64,000 bases of DNA from a virus (IMGVR_UViG_3300033049_000041:1-64000); one strand, 5' to 3'; shown: positions 48,910-58,054, counted from the stretch's first letter. Made by a program: numbers and translations. Notes: generated by a model from the letters alone, not told the origin.

Positions 48910-49392
48910 TTACTCTATAATAGTAACTTTTATATTAATTATATCTTTCTTATCAATAGACCTTTTAAGTAATGCTAATAAGCAATTAATATCAGCTTTA
49001 CCTACTATTACACCACCTAATAAATTGGTTCTACCATTAGTTAAGTTAATGAATAATGATTTGAACTCACCTAATTCTTTATTAAAATCATCTGTATCAA
49101 ATACCTGACGTATTTCATTACCTTTATACATAATACTAGTATTACTCAATCTAATAGCTGATAACAAAGCTTTACCTTCTTTAATATCAGTCATAGTATA
49201 ATTGGCTTTTGTAATAGCAAAATTAGATTTATTACATTCATACTCAATTACATAAGCTGGAACCCACCAAATATAACCAAAGAATGATTTCTTCTGTTCT
49301 ACATGATAAGATTTACTTGAATGATTTAAACTATTTATAGCATTAGTTTCTACTAATCTGTATATTGGTTTTAATATACTTAAGTTAAACAT
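48910..49392 (-). CDS. Hypothetical protein (160 aa)
   Basis: Unrecognised 160-aa protein; its start shares a base with the DnaX-like stop. Contains FFGYIWWVPAYVIEYEC, but no clear membrane helix. Confidence 0.4.
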   Translation of the reverse strand: MFNLSILKPIYRLVETNAINSLNHSSKSYHVEQKKSFFGYIWWVPAYVIEYECNKSNFAITKANYTMTDIKEGKALLSAIRLSNTSIMYKGNEIRQVFDTDDFNKELGEFKSLFINLTNGRTNLLGGVIVGKADINCLLALLKRSIDKKDIINIKVTIIE

Positions 49393-50426
49393 TATTTCCT
49401 TTTAGTTAGTTGTTTCTTTCTATTCAAATTTATCTTTATTATTAGAATTTCTAGTCCTAATCTTATAGACTGATTTTTTAGTGTACTCTCGTTTACATCA
49501 TAGAGTATCTTACTTATATTATCTAACATTCCAAATATCAAAGATGGACCTAATCCTTTATATAAAAGTCTCATCTCCTTTTTAAGGGAGTCAGACATAA
49601 ATATCAAAGTCTCGGTAGCAGCGGATTTAAAGTAAAATAAATCTCTTAGAAACTCTGTAAAGCCGAGGCAGAATTTATCCACCTCAATGGATCTCAACAA
49701 CTTATCTAAAATAAGGAGTGATTTATCTACTTCCGCATCCTTCATGGCAGTAACTAAATTAAAGTACGCTAATTGACTTACCATATTTAGTTTATCAAAC
49801 AACTCGCTCGTACTGCAATTCTCTCTACACATTTCTAATAAACTAATGGCATCTCTAAGCGATCCGTTGGACTGCCTAGCGATTGTAATTAACGCTTCTT
49901 CCTCAAAGTTAATTCCCTCAGTTACGCATATAAACTTCAACCTATCCACTACATCTGACCCCTCAATTTTCTTCAAGTCAAAAAGTTGACAACGAGACTG
50001 TATCGTTGCTATTATCTTATGCTTCTCAGTTGTACACAATATAAACCTACAATAACTTGGTGGCTCTTCAATGACCTTCAATAAAGCATTAAATGCCTGA
50101 CTAGAGTACATATGAGCCTCATCAATGATGTAAGTCTTCACTTTACCTGTAGGATGGACTCTAGTGGTCTTAATTAGATTCCTAGCATCCTCTACACTAT
50201 TATTACTAGCTGCATCAATCTCAAATATATCACAATCTAAGCATTTAGTTTCCTTAGCTATGAGTCTAGCTAAAGTAGTTTTACCAGTACCATGCATCCC
50301 ATTAATTAATATGGAGTGTGACAGTCTATCTTTTGTAATAGCTGCTCTAATAGTACTTATAGCAGTTTCTTGACCTACTACATCATCGAATGATTGTGGT
50401 CTATACGTATTATACAGCATAAGCAC
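49392..50426 (-). CDS. DnaX/RFC-type clamp-loader ATPase
   Basis: This 344-aa protein starts YNTYRPQSFDDVVGQE like bacterial gamma/tau. Walker A is GMHGTGKTT (43-51), Walker B IIDEAH (100-105), sensor 1 LCTTEKH, the SRC motif is at 144-146, and sensor 2 is in GSLRDAISLLE. The zinc module is reduced to CLDC. It ends before any tau-type polymerase-binding domain. No phage sliding clamp is visible here, so it may hijack the host beta clamp or load one encoded elsewhere. Base composition resembles neighbours. Confidence 0.85.
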   Translation of the reverse strand: MLMLYNTYRPQSFDDVVGQETAISTIRAAITKDRLSHSILINGMHGTGKTTLARLIAKETKCLDCDIFEIDAASNNSVEDARNLIKTTRVHPTGKVKTYIIDEAHMYSSQAFNALLKVIEEPPSYCRFILCTTEKHKIIATIQSRCQLFDLKKIEGSDVVDRLKFICVTEGINFEEEALITIARQSNGSLRDAISLLEMCRENCSTSELFDKLNMVSQLAYFNLVTAMKDAEVDKSLLILDKLLRSIEVDKFCLGFTEFLRDLFYFKSAATETLIFMSDSLKKEMRLLYKGLGPSLIFGMLDNISKILYDVNESTLKNQSIRLGLEILIIKINLNRKKQLTKRK

Positions 50427-50429
50427 AAA

Positions 50430-50804
50430 TTAGCTTAATAGTTTCTTAGTATTCTTTCTTTTTCTTGGATTCAATCCTTTGGTATCTAGCCTGAAATTCT
50501 CTTTACTATAAGGTTCATATTCTAAATCTATATAGTAAGCTTCCCAAATTTCATTAGAATTAGCAATATCACATAACTCCCTTACAGGACTTAGATGACT
50601 AAATGCACTTCTACCTAATGGATACCATAAACCGTATCTTTGTCGTATCCATGATATAGTGTTATTTAATGAAATAGTAGGCTTTCGATTACTATTAGGA
50701 TCACATGCACTGTCTAAATAACAGTAATCAATCCAACCTTCTTTACAATGAATACGATTGAAATGAATCCAACTATCTTTGGGTGTATGTGATTCTATTT
50801 TCAT
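50430..50804 (-). CDS. Hypothetical protein (124 aa)
   Basis: Unrecognised Trp/Tyr-rich 124-aa protein directly upstream of the clamp-loader gene (3-nt spacing). Basic C-terminus RKRKNTKK. Confidence 0.4.
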   Translation of the reverse strand: MKIESHTPKDSWIHFNRIHCKEGWIDYCYLDSACDPNSNRKPTISLNNTISWIRQRYGLWYPLGRSAFSHLSPVRELCDIANSNEIWEAYYIDLEYEPYSKENFRLDTKGLNPRKRKNTKKLLS

Positions 50805-50819
50805 AGTAGTTTTAAGTTA

Positions 50820-51044
50820 TTATATCCATTGAGTTTTTCTAGTGTGTTTCCAAGTACGATACATTCTACGTTGGTAGCTAAATAATTGCTTTTTTCTTAT
50901 CTTATAAGCTTTAGTACCTCTATTCCGTGAAGGATATGACTTATAATACCAATACATATCATCATAAGGTTCTATGAATGTAACTATAGTTTTATACTCT
51001 TTGTTAGTTACTGCTAAGTCTAATTTACCTCTATTTCTTTTCAT
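50820..51044 (-). CDS. Small basic protein (74 aa)
   Basis: Very basic, Tyr/Arg-rich (SYPSRNRGTKAYKIRKKQLF); likely nucleic-acid binding. Unrecognised. Confidence 0.4.
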   Translation of the reverse strand: MKRNRGKLDLAVTNKEYKTIVTFIEPYDDMYWYYKSYPSRNRGTKAYKIRKKQLFSYQRRMYRTWKHTRKTQWI

Positions 51045-51100
51045 TTTGCTTTGTATTTTAAATTAATAAAATTACAAAGCATCGAATTTCTTTTTCATAT

Positions 51101-51418
51101 TTAGATCTTATTTTTATTAGATACTCTAGAAATCAATAAGTAAGCCTTATTAGAAATAGTTTGCATACTTATGGCTAATCGCTTATAAGTGTCATACTCT
51201 TTCTTTTTAACACGCTTAAAGTAGTTGATACTATTAAACTCAATTTCTGTAGTATTAATTTTGTAGCTATGAATCCTTACTTTTTCATAATCTTTGTTGA
51301 AAGTGATAGGTACAATGGGTTTTAGTACTATTAGTTTTTTACCTACTAATTTATGTTTTTCACATCGTATCATTACGTGCTTTCCATTATCACTAATATA
51401 CAAGTAATGTTCGTTCAT
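51101..51418 (-). CDS. Hypothetical protein (105 aa)
   Basis: Unrecognised basic 105-aa protein with C-terminal amphipathic helix. Confidence 0.35.
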   Translation of the reverse strand: MNEHYLYISDNGKHVMIRCEKHKLVGKKLIVLKPIVPITFNKDYEKVRIHSYKINTTEIEFNSINYFKRVKKKEYDTYKRLAISMQTISNKAYLLISRVSNKNKI

Positions 51419-51420
51419 AG

Positions 51421-51609
51421 TTATTTCTTTGCTATTTTCTCATTAATAGCATCAGCTATAAATTTACCTTGTTCATCCTGTAATATAGCAGCTTCAACTA
51501 ATGTGTTAGTTTTCTTAACGAATTGAAGCCAACCTGTTATCTTTGCTACAACTGTATTCTTATTATCTACTATAGTCTTCTCATCCTCACAATATCTCAC
51601 TTTCCTCAT
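51421..51609 (-). CDS. Small protein (62 aa)
   Basis: Unrecognised 62-aa protein; two nucleotides separate it from 51101. Confidence 0.35.
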   Translation of the reverse strand: MRKVRYCEDEKTIVDNKNTVVAKITGWLQFVKKTNTLVEAAILQDEQGKFIADAINEKIAKK

Positions 51610-51639
51610 TTCTACAATAGTTTTTTTGGTTTAGGTCAA

Positions 51640-51770
51640 GGGGTAGGAATCGAACCTACAATCATTTCAATATGCTTTAGTCTAATCGTTGACTAGCCAT
51701 GCTTCTAGAACACACTCCATTAAAATAGGCTTACACTAAACTGCTCTCCCTATCATTTGTATCTTAAGTT
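51640..51770 (-). tRNA. Degenerate or interrupted tRNA
   Basis: A perfect T-arm (GTAGG-TTCGATT-CCTAC) and 3' acceptor-like CCCTTGACC are present at the 51640 end. Upstream are a TAGTC-AACGATTA-GACTA hairpin and a GAGC-containing 5' region, but the 5' acceptor strand expected (TCAAGGG) is missing. About 130 nt; identity unknown. Confidence 0.4.
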
Positions 51771-51857
51771 AATAAGCTTTGTTTATACCCAACTTAATGG
51801 TTCCAGGAATAATTTAGACGGGTTTCCTGATTTCTTTACCGTACTTATTAACCATTG

Positions 51858-52241
51858 TGGAGCTGCGGGGAGTCGAACCCCGGTGTTCCCACTTTCAATT
51901 AAAATTTCTACAAGTTTAGTAGTATCTTTAGATAGTTCTTCTCGTTGGGTGATTCTACGTACCTTCCTGAGTATAGTTACTGATATACCATACAAGCCAT
52001 AACTTCTTGTAATCCTTTTCCGAGTAATCGTGTTCGTGTATAACGGAGCAGTAATATCGGAGTCAACAGGCTCTACATTATTTGACGAGTAAGGTTAGTC
52101 GAAACTAATCTTAAGCCGCCATACGAACTGGTGCATAAGCTCCATCTAAGGTTTACCTTCAATATTTATTAATCGCTTATCAAGCCTCAGCGATACTTGC
52201 TTGTTCTAACATCTAAGTGGGAGTCGAATCCAGTCAGCCCC
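51858..52241 (-). ncRNA. ssrA: tmRNA (ssrA)
   Basis: 384 nt. The 5' end reads GGGGCTGACTGGATTCGAC, the canonical tmRNA start. The 3' end has T-arm CGGGG-TTCGACT-CCCCG and acceptor CAGCTCC pairing with GGGGCTG. Between is a CCTTAGAT pre-resume sequence and a tag frame GGA GCT TAT GCA CCA GTT CGT ATG GCG GCT TAA, i.e. GAYAPVRMAA, ending in Ala-Ala as degradation tags do. CCA is not encoded. It rescues stalled ribosomes in trans-translation with host SmpB. Confidence 0.9.
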
Positions 52242-52246
52242 AATCC

Positions 52247-52519
52247 TTAAAACTTATCTTGTGAATGTCGTTCTGCCATTTCATATCTATTAGTGGCATT
52301 CTTCAATTCAATTTCTAAGTCATTATACTTATGCTCTAAGTTACCTAATTCTCTTTCCAGATCATCAGCTTTCTCTTCTAAAGCATTAATTATATTATCA
52401 GCACAGTCTTTCATATAACCAGCACCATCTTCAAATGATGTTCTCTGGTCTACGTAAATTGTTGCTCTTTGTTTAGCTCTTTGGCTAATTAGTTTATCGT
52501 TTGGTAATTGTGTGTTCAT
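52247..52519 (-). CDS. Small coiled-coil protein (90 aa)
   Basis: The C-terminal two thirds form a coiled coil (LEEKADDLERELGNLEHK). Just upstream of the tmRNA and overlapping the 52519 gene by one base. Unrecognised. Confidence 0.45.
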   Translation of the reverse strand: MNTQLPNDKLISQRAKQRATIYVDQRTSFEDGAGYMKDCADNIINALEEKADDLERELGNLEHKYNDLEIELKNATNRYEMAERHSQDKF

Positions 52520-52824
52520 TACTTTAAGTCTTTAAGTCTTTTTTGCTCTGTAACGTATTCTTCCAAATGCTCGAAATTACCTTCATATATATTAATACCT
52601 GCAGATTCTAATTTCTTAAATATAGCATGCCACATTTGAGTTGGTGACATATTCATAACTATTTCTATAGCAGATGAACTAACTAAACTGTTACTTTCCT
52701 CCTGTATGAAGTTAAATCTTAAGTTATTATCAACTGCAACCTTAGTTACATAAGTTAATTCATCCCACGTTTTACTCTCCAATCCTCTCATACTTATTTG
52801 TTCAATTATGTTAATGAAAGACAA
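52519..52824 (-). CDS. Hypothetical protein (101 aa)
   Basis: Unrecognised 101-aa helical acidic protein, coupled to 52247. Confidence 0.4.
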   Translation of the reverse strand: MSFINIIEQISMRGLESKTWDELTYVTKVAVDNNLRFNFIQEESNSLVSSSAIEIVMNMSPTQMWHAIFKKLESAGINIYEGNFEHLEEYVTEQKRLKDLK

Positions 52825-52880
52825 TACTTGTACAAAGATAAATTTCCTTACATTTGTATCAATTCTTCCGCTATTTCTTC

Positions 52881-52912
52881 TTAGTTAGTGTCAATCCCTT
52901 GATGCTAACTAA
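52881..52912 (-). ncRNA. Hairpin with symmetric CA/CA internal loop (1)
   Basis: Minus strand: TTAGTTAG-CA-TCAA-GGGA-TTGA-CA-CTAACTAA. A perfect two-part stem with the same CA dinucleotide on both sides. Not followed by a T-tract, so not a simple terminator. Confidence 0.5.
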
Positions 52913-52934
52913 TTTTTCCTTACAACTACTTTAT

Positions 52935-52963
52935 AAGGCAATGAGCTTAATGCTTGTTGCCTT
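52935..52963 (-). ncRNA. Hairpin with symmetric CA/CA internal loop (2)
   Basis: Minus strand: AAGGCAA-CA-AGC-ATTAA-GCT-CA-TTGCCTT. Same CA/CA internal loop as the neighbour at 52881 although the stems differ in sequence; both lie in the 220-nt spacer after the Ro gene. Candidate small RNAs or protein-binding elements. Confidence 0.5.
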
Positions 52964-52976
52964 TTTCTATTTGTAG

Positions 52977-53010
52977 TAAAAACACTGGACAGACCCAAAT
53001 CTGCCCAGTG
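52977..53010 (-). terminator. Terminator of the Ro gene
   Basis: Minus-strand CACTGGGCAGA / TCTGTCCAGTG with an 8-nt loop and TTTTT on the 3' side; an A-tract on the other side makes it potentially bidirectional. Confidence 0.85.
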
Positions 53011-53047
53011 AAAAAAGAATTGCCGATGAAAGCAATCATGGGTATTC

Positions 53048-54880
53048 TTACCAAGAACCAAATGGCTCTAATTTAATTTCATTAACAGTATCATACAGCG
53101 CATTCGGATTAGCTTCCATTGCAATCAATTGCTTGAGTGTCTCGTAACTATATCCTGTTGAATGAATAATATTCGGATCATTATTATCAGGCATACAAGA
53201 TGTACCATACGAATTAACGTTGATTAGGTACACATATACTCCTGATAAATTATTCTCTTCCATCCATCTCTTATACATTATGTATGCAGCACCAGCTACT
53301 CCATTCTGCATATCTGAGATAATGAATACACGTTCTACTGGCTTAATTTGATGAGCATCTCTATAAGAACTTTTACATTGAAATATAGAACCCATATTAG
53401 TACCATGAGAAAAACGTGATAGTCTGGCAGTACGTACAAACGTTTGTGCAATACTAGAAACACTATTAGAAGGGTCATAAGCAATTGCACCAGTTGCCGA
53501 AGCAAACTCATACAAATCAGCATTAACACCTTTTGCTAGTGTAGCGCCAATCAAAGCACCAATTTCTAATGGAGTCTTCTTATTGTAAGTATTTGCACAA
53601 TGTCTTGGATTACGCATAGATGCAGATGAATCAATTACAACAGCACTTCTACCAAAGAAACCTAAGTCTTCAAGGTTAGCACATGCAATATCATAAGCTT
53701 TATCTAAGTGTACTACGATTCGTCTACTAGCTGCATCACCAATCTGCATCATCATATCTCTAGCTTGTTCCACTTGATGCGGAAATACTAGATTACTAGG
53801 TGATTTGATTAATTTCTCATCAATTAATAAAGCACAGGCTTTCTCAAGCAATACTTTATCCATGGTACTTGATGCAGCATCATGTATGTTCTTCAGATTT
53901 CTAAGTAAAGCAAAATAACCAATCTTTCTACTCTCAATCAGTGTACGGAAGTTTGCGGACTTACCTTTCACTAATTCTACTTGAGCTTGAGACTTCGTAA
54001 TCTTACCTTCTTTCACCTTCTTAGCCACTGTTTGACCAAGCTTGGTGTTCTTATCTTCTACTGTATCCATTTGGCGTAACCATCCGTATATAGCAGCTTG
54101 AAAAGCATCTACTCGAACATAACCATCCTTAACTCGAAGATTAGCTTTACGTATTTTCTCGTATATAGCATTCTCATTCTTCTTAGTAATGGCTTTACGC
54201 ATATCAGTCTCATAGTCCTCAATCTTAATTGAAGCCCAGGCTCTTGATTTATTTGGTACAGGTCTCGTCAAGTTGATTAAATCAACCAAACTAACCATCT
54301 TACCTTTATTTTGATATTTTGCTAACTCATACCAATCCGCTGATTCTAAGCCTTTTCTAAAGCCTTTAAGCATACTATTAGGTAAATTAATACCTTTGAA
54401 TGCATCTAGCGTATTGATGTCTCTACCCTTAGCTTTAGCTCTCGTAATGTAGTAGTATGAAGCAATTTCCATCATGTCATCGACACGGAAAATAACTCCA
54501 CCCATTTCTTTCTTACGATGTCTCTTACTAAAGAACAACCTTGCACATTGCTCACCACTTAACGATTTCATCAATCGTACTGCAGCAATATGAGTTCCTG
54601 TTCTATGTCCGTCTTTCGCACGAACGTAAACAATGAGTTTTGCAGTGAATTCTGCTCCGTATACTTTAACACTCTCGTCGACAGCATCATTTAACATCCT
54701 GATTTCCTGAGATTCAGTTAGATAGTATGTTCTACCATCATACTTCTTAGTCGTCAGAATAGATAATAAATGCATGAAGGTCTTATAGGAATACCCTACA
54801 CCACCTTGTCTAGTGTTCATCCTCTTGCTGGTATTAGCAGCTCTCTCCTTAACAATCCTCTTTTGATTGAACCTCGCCAT
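53048..54880 (-). CDS. Ro60/TROVE RNA-binding protein
   Basis: This 610-aa protein has the two-domain plan of Ro60/Rsr. An N-terminal TROVE HEAT-like ring (residues about 20-400; VGYSYKTFMHLLSI, ELIVYVRAKDGHRTGTH-type repeats, PNSMLKGFRKGLES) is followed by a C-terminal vWA domain. The MIDAS is intact: DSSAS at 417-421, the Thr in HGTN and the Asp in ISDMQ. Bacterial Ro proteins bind tRNA-like Y RNAs and ends of structured RNAs, and tether exonucleases for RNA maturation and decay. Located next to the tmRNA and the tRNA block, it probably handles the unusual tRNAs here. Confidence 0.92.
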   Translation of the reverse strand: MARFNQKRIVKERAANTSKRMNTRQGGVGYSYKTFMHLLSILTTKKYDGRTYYLTESQEIRMLNDAVDESVKVYGAEFTAKLIVYVRAKDGHRTGTHIAAVRLMKSLSGEQCARLFFSKRHRKKEMGGVIFRVDDMMEIASYYYITRAKAKGRDINTLDAFKGINLPNSMLKGFRKGLESADWYELAKYQNKGKMVSLVDLINLTRPVPNKSRAWASIKIEDYETDMRKAITKKNENAIYEKIRKANLRVKDGYVRVDAFQAAIYGWLRQMDTVEDKNTKLGQTVAKKVKEGKITKSQAQVELVKGKSANFRTLIESRKIGYFALLRNLKNIHDAASSTMDKVLLEKACALLIDEKLIKSPSNLVFPHQVEQARDMMMQIGDAASRRIVVHLDKAYDIACANLEDLGFFGRSAVVIDSSASMRNPRHCANTYNKKTPLEIGALIGATLAKGVNADLYEFASATGAIAYDPSNSVSSIAQTFVRTARLSRFSHGTNMGSIFQCKSSYRDAHQIKPVERVFIISDMQNGVAGAAYIMYKRWMEENNLSGVYVYLINVNSYGTSCMPDNNDPNIIHSTGYSYETLKQLIAMEANPNALYDTVNEIKLEPFGSW

Positions 54881-54968
54881 CTTTCAGTATTTCTTAACTC
54901 CTCTAAAAATTAAAGAAAACAAACTTTCTTTATTCTTTTCTTTCCATCCTTCAATACTCTCGATTCCT

Positions 54969-55850
54969 CTACTGACTCCATGCAAACTTACCGCTACTAA
55001 ATCTCTTATTTAGTGGGCTATTAGGATTACGCTTCAACTGCTTAATTTCATCATCATTCATCTGACTTGGGTCAGCATAGAAGTGATGATCTTTAATGGT
55101 CGATGCTACTACCACATATTTAGTGGTAACGGTACGTATCCATGACTCATCAGTATCTAACCTACTATTCAAGTAGGTATATGTACCCATAGGAATATAA
55201 GGTACATAGGAGGGTATATCCCCCTCCAGGGTATTATTCACTACTATATAGCACTTATCCCATGCTATTCTATTTATTTTCTTACCAAATGTAGGTTTAT
55301 TATAGCTTTCCATACTAAATGCACCTACAAATTTCTCAATGTAATAGTATTTATCATCACTCCTTGTACATCTTTTACTATATCTAGGGTATTTAGACTT
55401 ATTATATGCCTTAGTAACAACTAATTCATTATAATTTTTACCATCTAAACGTCTTAATGCAGTAATTGCAACTAAATATTGGTCAATTTGCTCTTCTATG
55501 CCGTTACTTCCCGTTGATTCTCTGAATAAAATGTTAGTAAACAGTATTTTATTACTATCTGACCACATTCTTCCAGGTAAATCATATGAAAACCCTTCAA
55601 AGGGAGTCCAATGCTCTACTGACTTCCTGAATACTACATTTACTGGTGTTATAACGGTATCCAGGGATACTACTACTTCACATACAGGTGTACAGGGGTC
55701 TAGAACTAGGGTATTACTACAGGTATCTCTAAGTCTATCTATACCTACTTCCACAGGGGGAGTACTTATTATATTAGTTGATGCCACTGTATACGGATAC
55801 ATAAAAAGTAGGATAGCTAAAATCTCTACTATTAACATTATTACTTTCAT
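54969..55850 (-). CDS. Exported or membrane-anchored hypothetical protein
   Basis: This 293-aa protein has an N-terminal hydrophobic helix (VIMLIVEILAILLFMYPYT) and then a soluble region with cysteines (CSNTLVLDPCTPVCEV) suited to a periplasmic location. Unrecognised. Confidence 0.45.
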   Translation of the reverse strand: MKVIMLIVEILAILLFMYPYTVASTNIISTPPVEVGIDRLRDTCSNTLVLDPCTPVCEVVVSLDTVITPVNVVFRKSVEHWTPFEGFSYDLPGRMWSDSNKILFTNILFRESTGSNGIEEQIDQYLVAITALRRLDGKNYNELVVTKAYNKSKYPRYSKRCTRSDDKYYYIEKFVGAFSMESYNKPTFGKKINRIAWDKCYIVVNNTLEGDIPSYVPYIPMGTYTYLNSRLDTDESWIRTVTTKYVVVASTIKDHHFYADPSQMNDDEIKQLKRNPNSPLNKRFSSGKFAWSQ

Positions 55851-55917
55851 TACTTGCTTTTTAATCTTCGAGCATACAGCCCTTGCTTTAAATAGGTTAT
55901 AATATTAGGTAAAAATA

Positions 55918-55948
55918 AAAAGGATGCCTAACTAATTAGACATCCTTC
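55918..55948 (-). terminator. Intrinsic terminator
   Basis: Minus-strand AAGGATG / CATCCTT stem with 17-nt inner stem-loop and TTTTTATT, downstream of the 55972 gene. Confidence 0.75.
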
Positions 55949-55971
55949 CATATAGTTGAGTGATTAATTCC

Positions 55972-56406
55972 CTAATCTTCCGATAACAATTCGTCCATAT
56001 CGTATGAGATTTGACTCCCAAACATAATTTTATGAGCGTTATCGAATTTTCCTTGTGTTAGAATACCTGTTTGAAGTGCTTTCTGACAGCCTTTCAAATT
56101 AGCCTTAGCTAATGTAACAGCATCGAATGCTTCTGCTAATTTCTTAACAGTAAAGTTTTCATTACCGTACATAGATTCCAATGCTCCTTCTGCTACCGTA
56201 ATAGCAGCTTTAGAGTCAGCAGTTTCATTTGCTAATTGGTCTACACGAGTCTTTTGGCGACTAACCTCATTTGACAGCGCTCTAGAGAACTGTCTATTTT
56301 TTGCAGCATTTTCTGCTGACTTACCTGTAGAAGCTTGATTAGCTTCCATTCTTTCCAAAAATGTCATTCCCTCTGTAATCTCCTTAACCTCTTTTCTCTT
56401 AGCCAT
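55972..56406 (-). CDS. Hypothetical helical protein (144 aa)
   Basis: Unrecognised Ala/Lys/Glu-rich helical protein; alternating heptads suggest coiled coil between residues 40 and 110. Followed by a terminator. Confidence 0.4.
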   Translation of the reverse strand: MAKRKEVKEITEGMTFLERMEANQASTGKSAENAAKNRQFSRALSNEVSRQKTRVDQLANETADSKAAITVAEGALESMYGNENFTVKKLAEAFDAVTLAKANLKGCQKALQTGILTQGKFDNAHKIMFGSQISYDMDELLSED

Positions 56407-56412
56407 CTTTAT

Positions 56413-57468
56413 CTAAAATATAAAATCATTCAATAAATCATCGTCATCTTCACCAATGAAGGTTGGGATTATGATTTCTTTTTCTACGTCCTTATCAGGA
56501 CTCCACAAAACTATAGCTTCTTCATCTAAAATAGATGTAATCTGACTATTAGCCTTTTTCTTCTTTATAGTTGTAGTCGTACCTGAACCTGTTGTATTCA
56601 TTAGTTCTTTATACTCCTTAAAGCTAAGGAACTTATGATTTGGTATCTCACCATCATGGTCTATACTATCCGCAACTAAAACATCTAATCTTTTCTGATT
56701 AATCTTTTTCCTCTGGCTAGGTGTTAGAGGATTTATTCCAGTAATATTCACTAACTCATCATACTCTTCAGCACTAATGATACCAGTATTATCTTTACGG
56801 TATTTACCCTTAACTCTGTCGTCAACTAAGGCATCTATTCGTTTCTGAACAGGTGTACGAGATTTACCACTAGAGCCAAACTGACTATAGTGTGCAAGTA
56901 CATCACTATTCTTAGGTACATGATTAATCTGTTCACGTAAGCTACTAGGAGTAAAAATCTTAGATTTTAATTTCTTAGAAGTATTAGCCGTAGCATCAAA
57001 TAACTGGATGTCATCATATGTATGATTAATTTCCCATGCCATTACCTTAGTATTATCAGGTCTACTAGTGACTGGTCTATACTGCATACCATCAAATAAC
57101 AAGTATCTGTAAGAAGGTTTATACACAGTCTCAGTATATAAAGTATAGAATCCTAAACTATCTAAATGCATAGCTAGTTTTTCCCTTGTAGCTTTCTTTA
57201 CTCTATCTATACTTAAATAAAACTTCCTAGGTAAATCAATCTTATCCTTCAATTTATCTTTAGTAATATAGACAAACTGTGGATTGATTCTAGTACTCGT
57301 ATAACTCCTAAAATTACTATCATCAAATGCATGCTTAGGTCTTGATGGAACCATACCAGCGCCCTTAAGAACTTCTACTAGATAATCTTTATGACTAATC
57401 TTCTTCACCACTTCTACCGAGACTTTACCATTATACAGGTAAAATCTATCTCTCTCCTTTATTGTCAT
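56413..57468 (-). CDS. Hypothetical protein (351 aa)
   Basis: Unrecognised. The N-terminal 200 residues are basic and Tyr-rich. Two diverged repeats are visible: RIDALVDDRVKGKYRKDNTGI-SAEEYDELVNITG and RLDVLVADSIDHDGEIPNHKF-FKEYKELMNTTG (about residues 215-300). An internal duplication with a basic N-terminus suggests DNA binding; that is inference. Confidence 0.45.
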   Translation of the reverse strand: MTIKERDRFYLYNGKVSVEVVKKISHKDYLVEVLKGAGMVPSRPKHAFDDSNFRSYTSTRINPQFVYITKDKLKDKIDLPRKFYLSIDRVKKATREKLAMHLDSLGFYTLYTETVYKPSYRYLLFDGMQYRPVTSRPDNTKVMAWEINHTYDDIQLFDATANTSKKLKSKIFTPSSLREQINHVPKNSDVLAHYSQFGSSGKSRTPVQKRIDALVDDRVKGKYRKDNTGIISAEEYDELVNITGINPLTPSQRKKINQKRLDVLVADSIDHDGEIPNHKFLSFKEYKELMNTTGSGTTTTIKKKKANSQITSILDEEAIVLWSPDKDVEKEIIIPTFIGEDDDDLLNDFIF

Positions 57469-57704
57469 TATGTTTCTAATTTAAACGTACTGAACGTAGT
57501 AAGGTCAAAAATACGCTTCTTAGTATTTAGACATTTGTAATATGCTTCCCATACTGCAATTGACGTATCTTTATCTAATCCTGTTGTATAACTATGTTCC
57601 TTAGATATTTCAAATACTAACGTTACAATGCCTTCTGTATTAGCTGCTAATCTAACTCTAGTAGGCATTAGGATGTCATACCTACTTACTTTTATTGGAA
57701 TCAT
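57468..57704 (-). CDS. Small protein (78 aa)
   Basis: Unrecognised 78-aa beta-rich protein; shares a base with the 56413 start and overlaps 57682, forming a coupled run. Confidence 0.4.
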   Translation of the reverse strand: MIPIKVSRYDILMPTRVRLAANTEGIVTLVFEISKEHSYTTGLDKDTSIAVWEAYYKCLNTKKRIFDLTTFSTFKLET

Positions 57705-57945
57705 TTGCTGCTTTCTTAGGTGTTTGTAACTTTTCTATTTTTTCTTCTAAACTACTAACTAAATCCTTTAAATCTAATAGTTCACGTCTAGCATTAGTAA
57801 GGTTACGCAACATCTCGTTCTTGGCTACGAATAGGTCTACTATCTGTGCTTCTGCAGCATCCAAGGCATATATACCTTTTAATAGTACTTTGCTCTTAGA
57901 ACGTCGTTCAGTTGACGGAAATAACTCTTTACTCTTAAGTTCCAT
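57682..57945 (-). CDS. Small coiled-coil protein (87 aa)
   Basis: C-terminal half is coiled coil (LLDLKDLVSSLEEKIEKL), basic ends. Unrecognised. Confidence 0.4.
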   Translation of the reverse strand: MELKSKELFPSTERRSKSKVLLKGIYALDAAEAQIVDLFVAKNEMLRNLTNARRELLDLKDLVSSLEEKIEKLQTPKKAANDSNKSK

Positions 57946-57986
57946 ATCAAGTATTTAACTTAGGTTATGTACTCTCTTTCTTTTAT

Positions 57987-58050
57987 TAGAACTCCTGCAT
58001 AGAATCGAACTATACATACCTCCAACAGGTAGAAGTTTCAGATGTGTAAC
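57987..58050 (-). pseudogene. tRNA 3'-half remnant
   Basis: T-arm TATAG-TTCGATT-CTATG followed by CAGGAGT, preceded by a TACCT-GTTGG-AGGTA arm with a 5-nt loop. No 5' acceptor or D-arm is found upstream, where the next gene begins. A fragment or part of a trans-assembled tRNA. Confidence 0.45.
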
Positions 58051-58054
58051 AAAA

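Noticed and set aside
51783-51995. 70-codon frame on the minus strand
   Set aside because: Lies inside the tmRNA and its 3' T-arm; not a protein gene.
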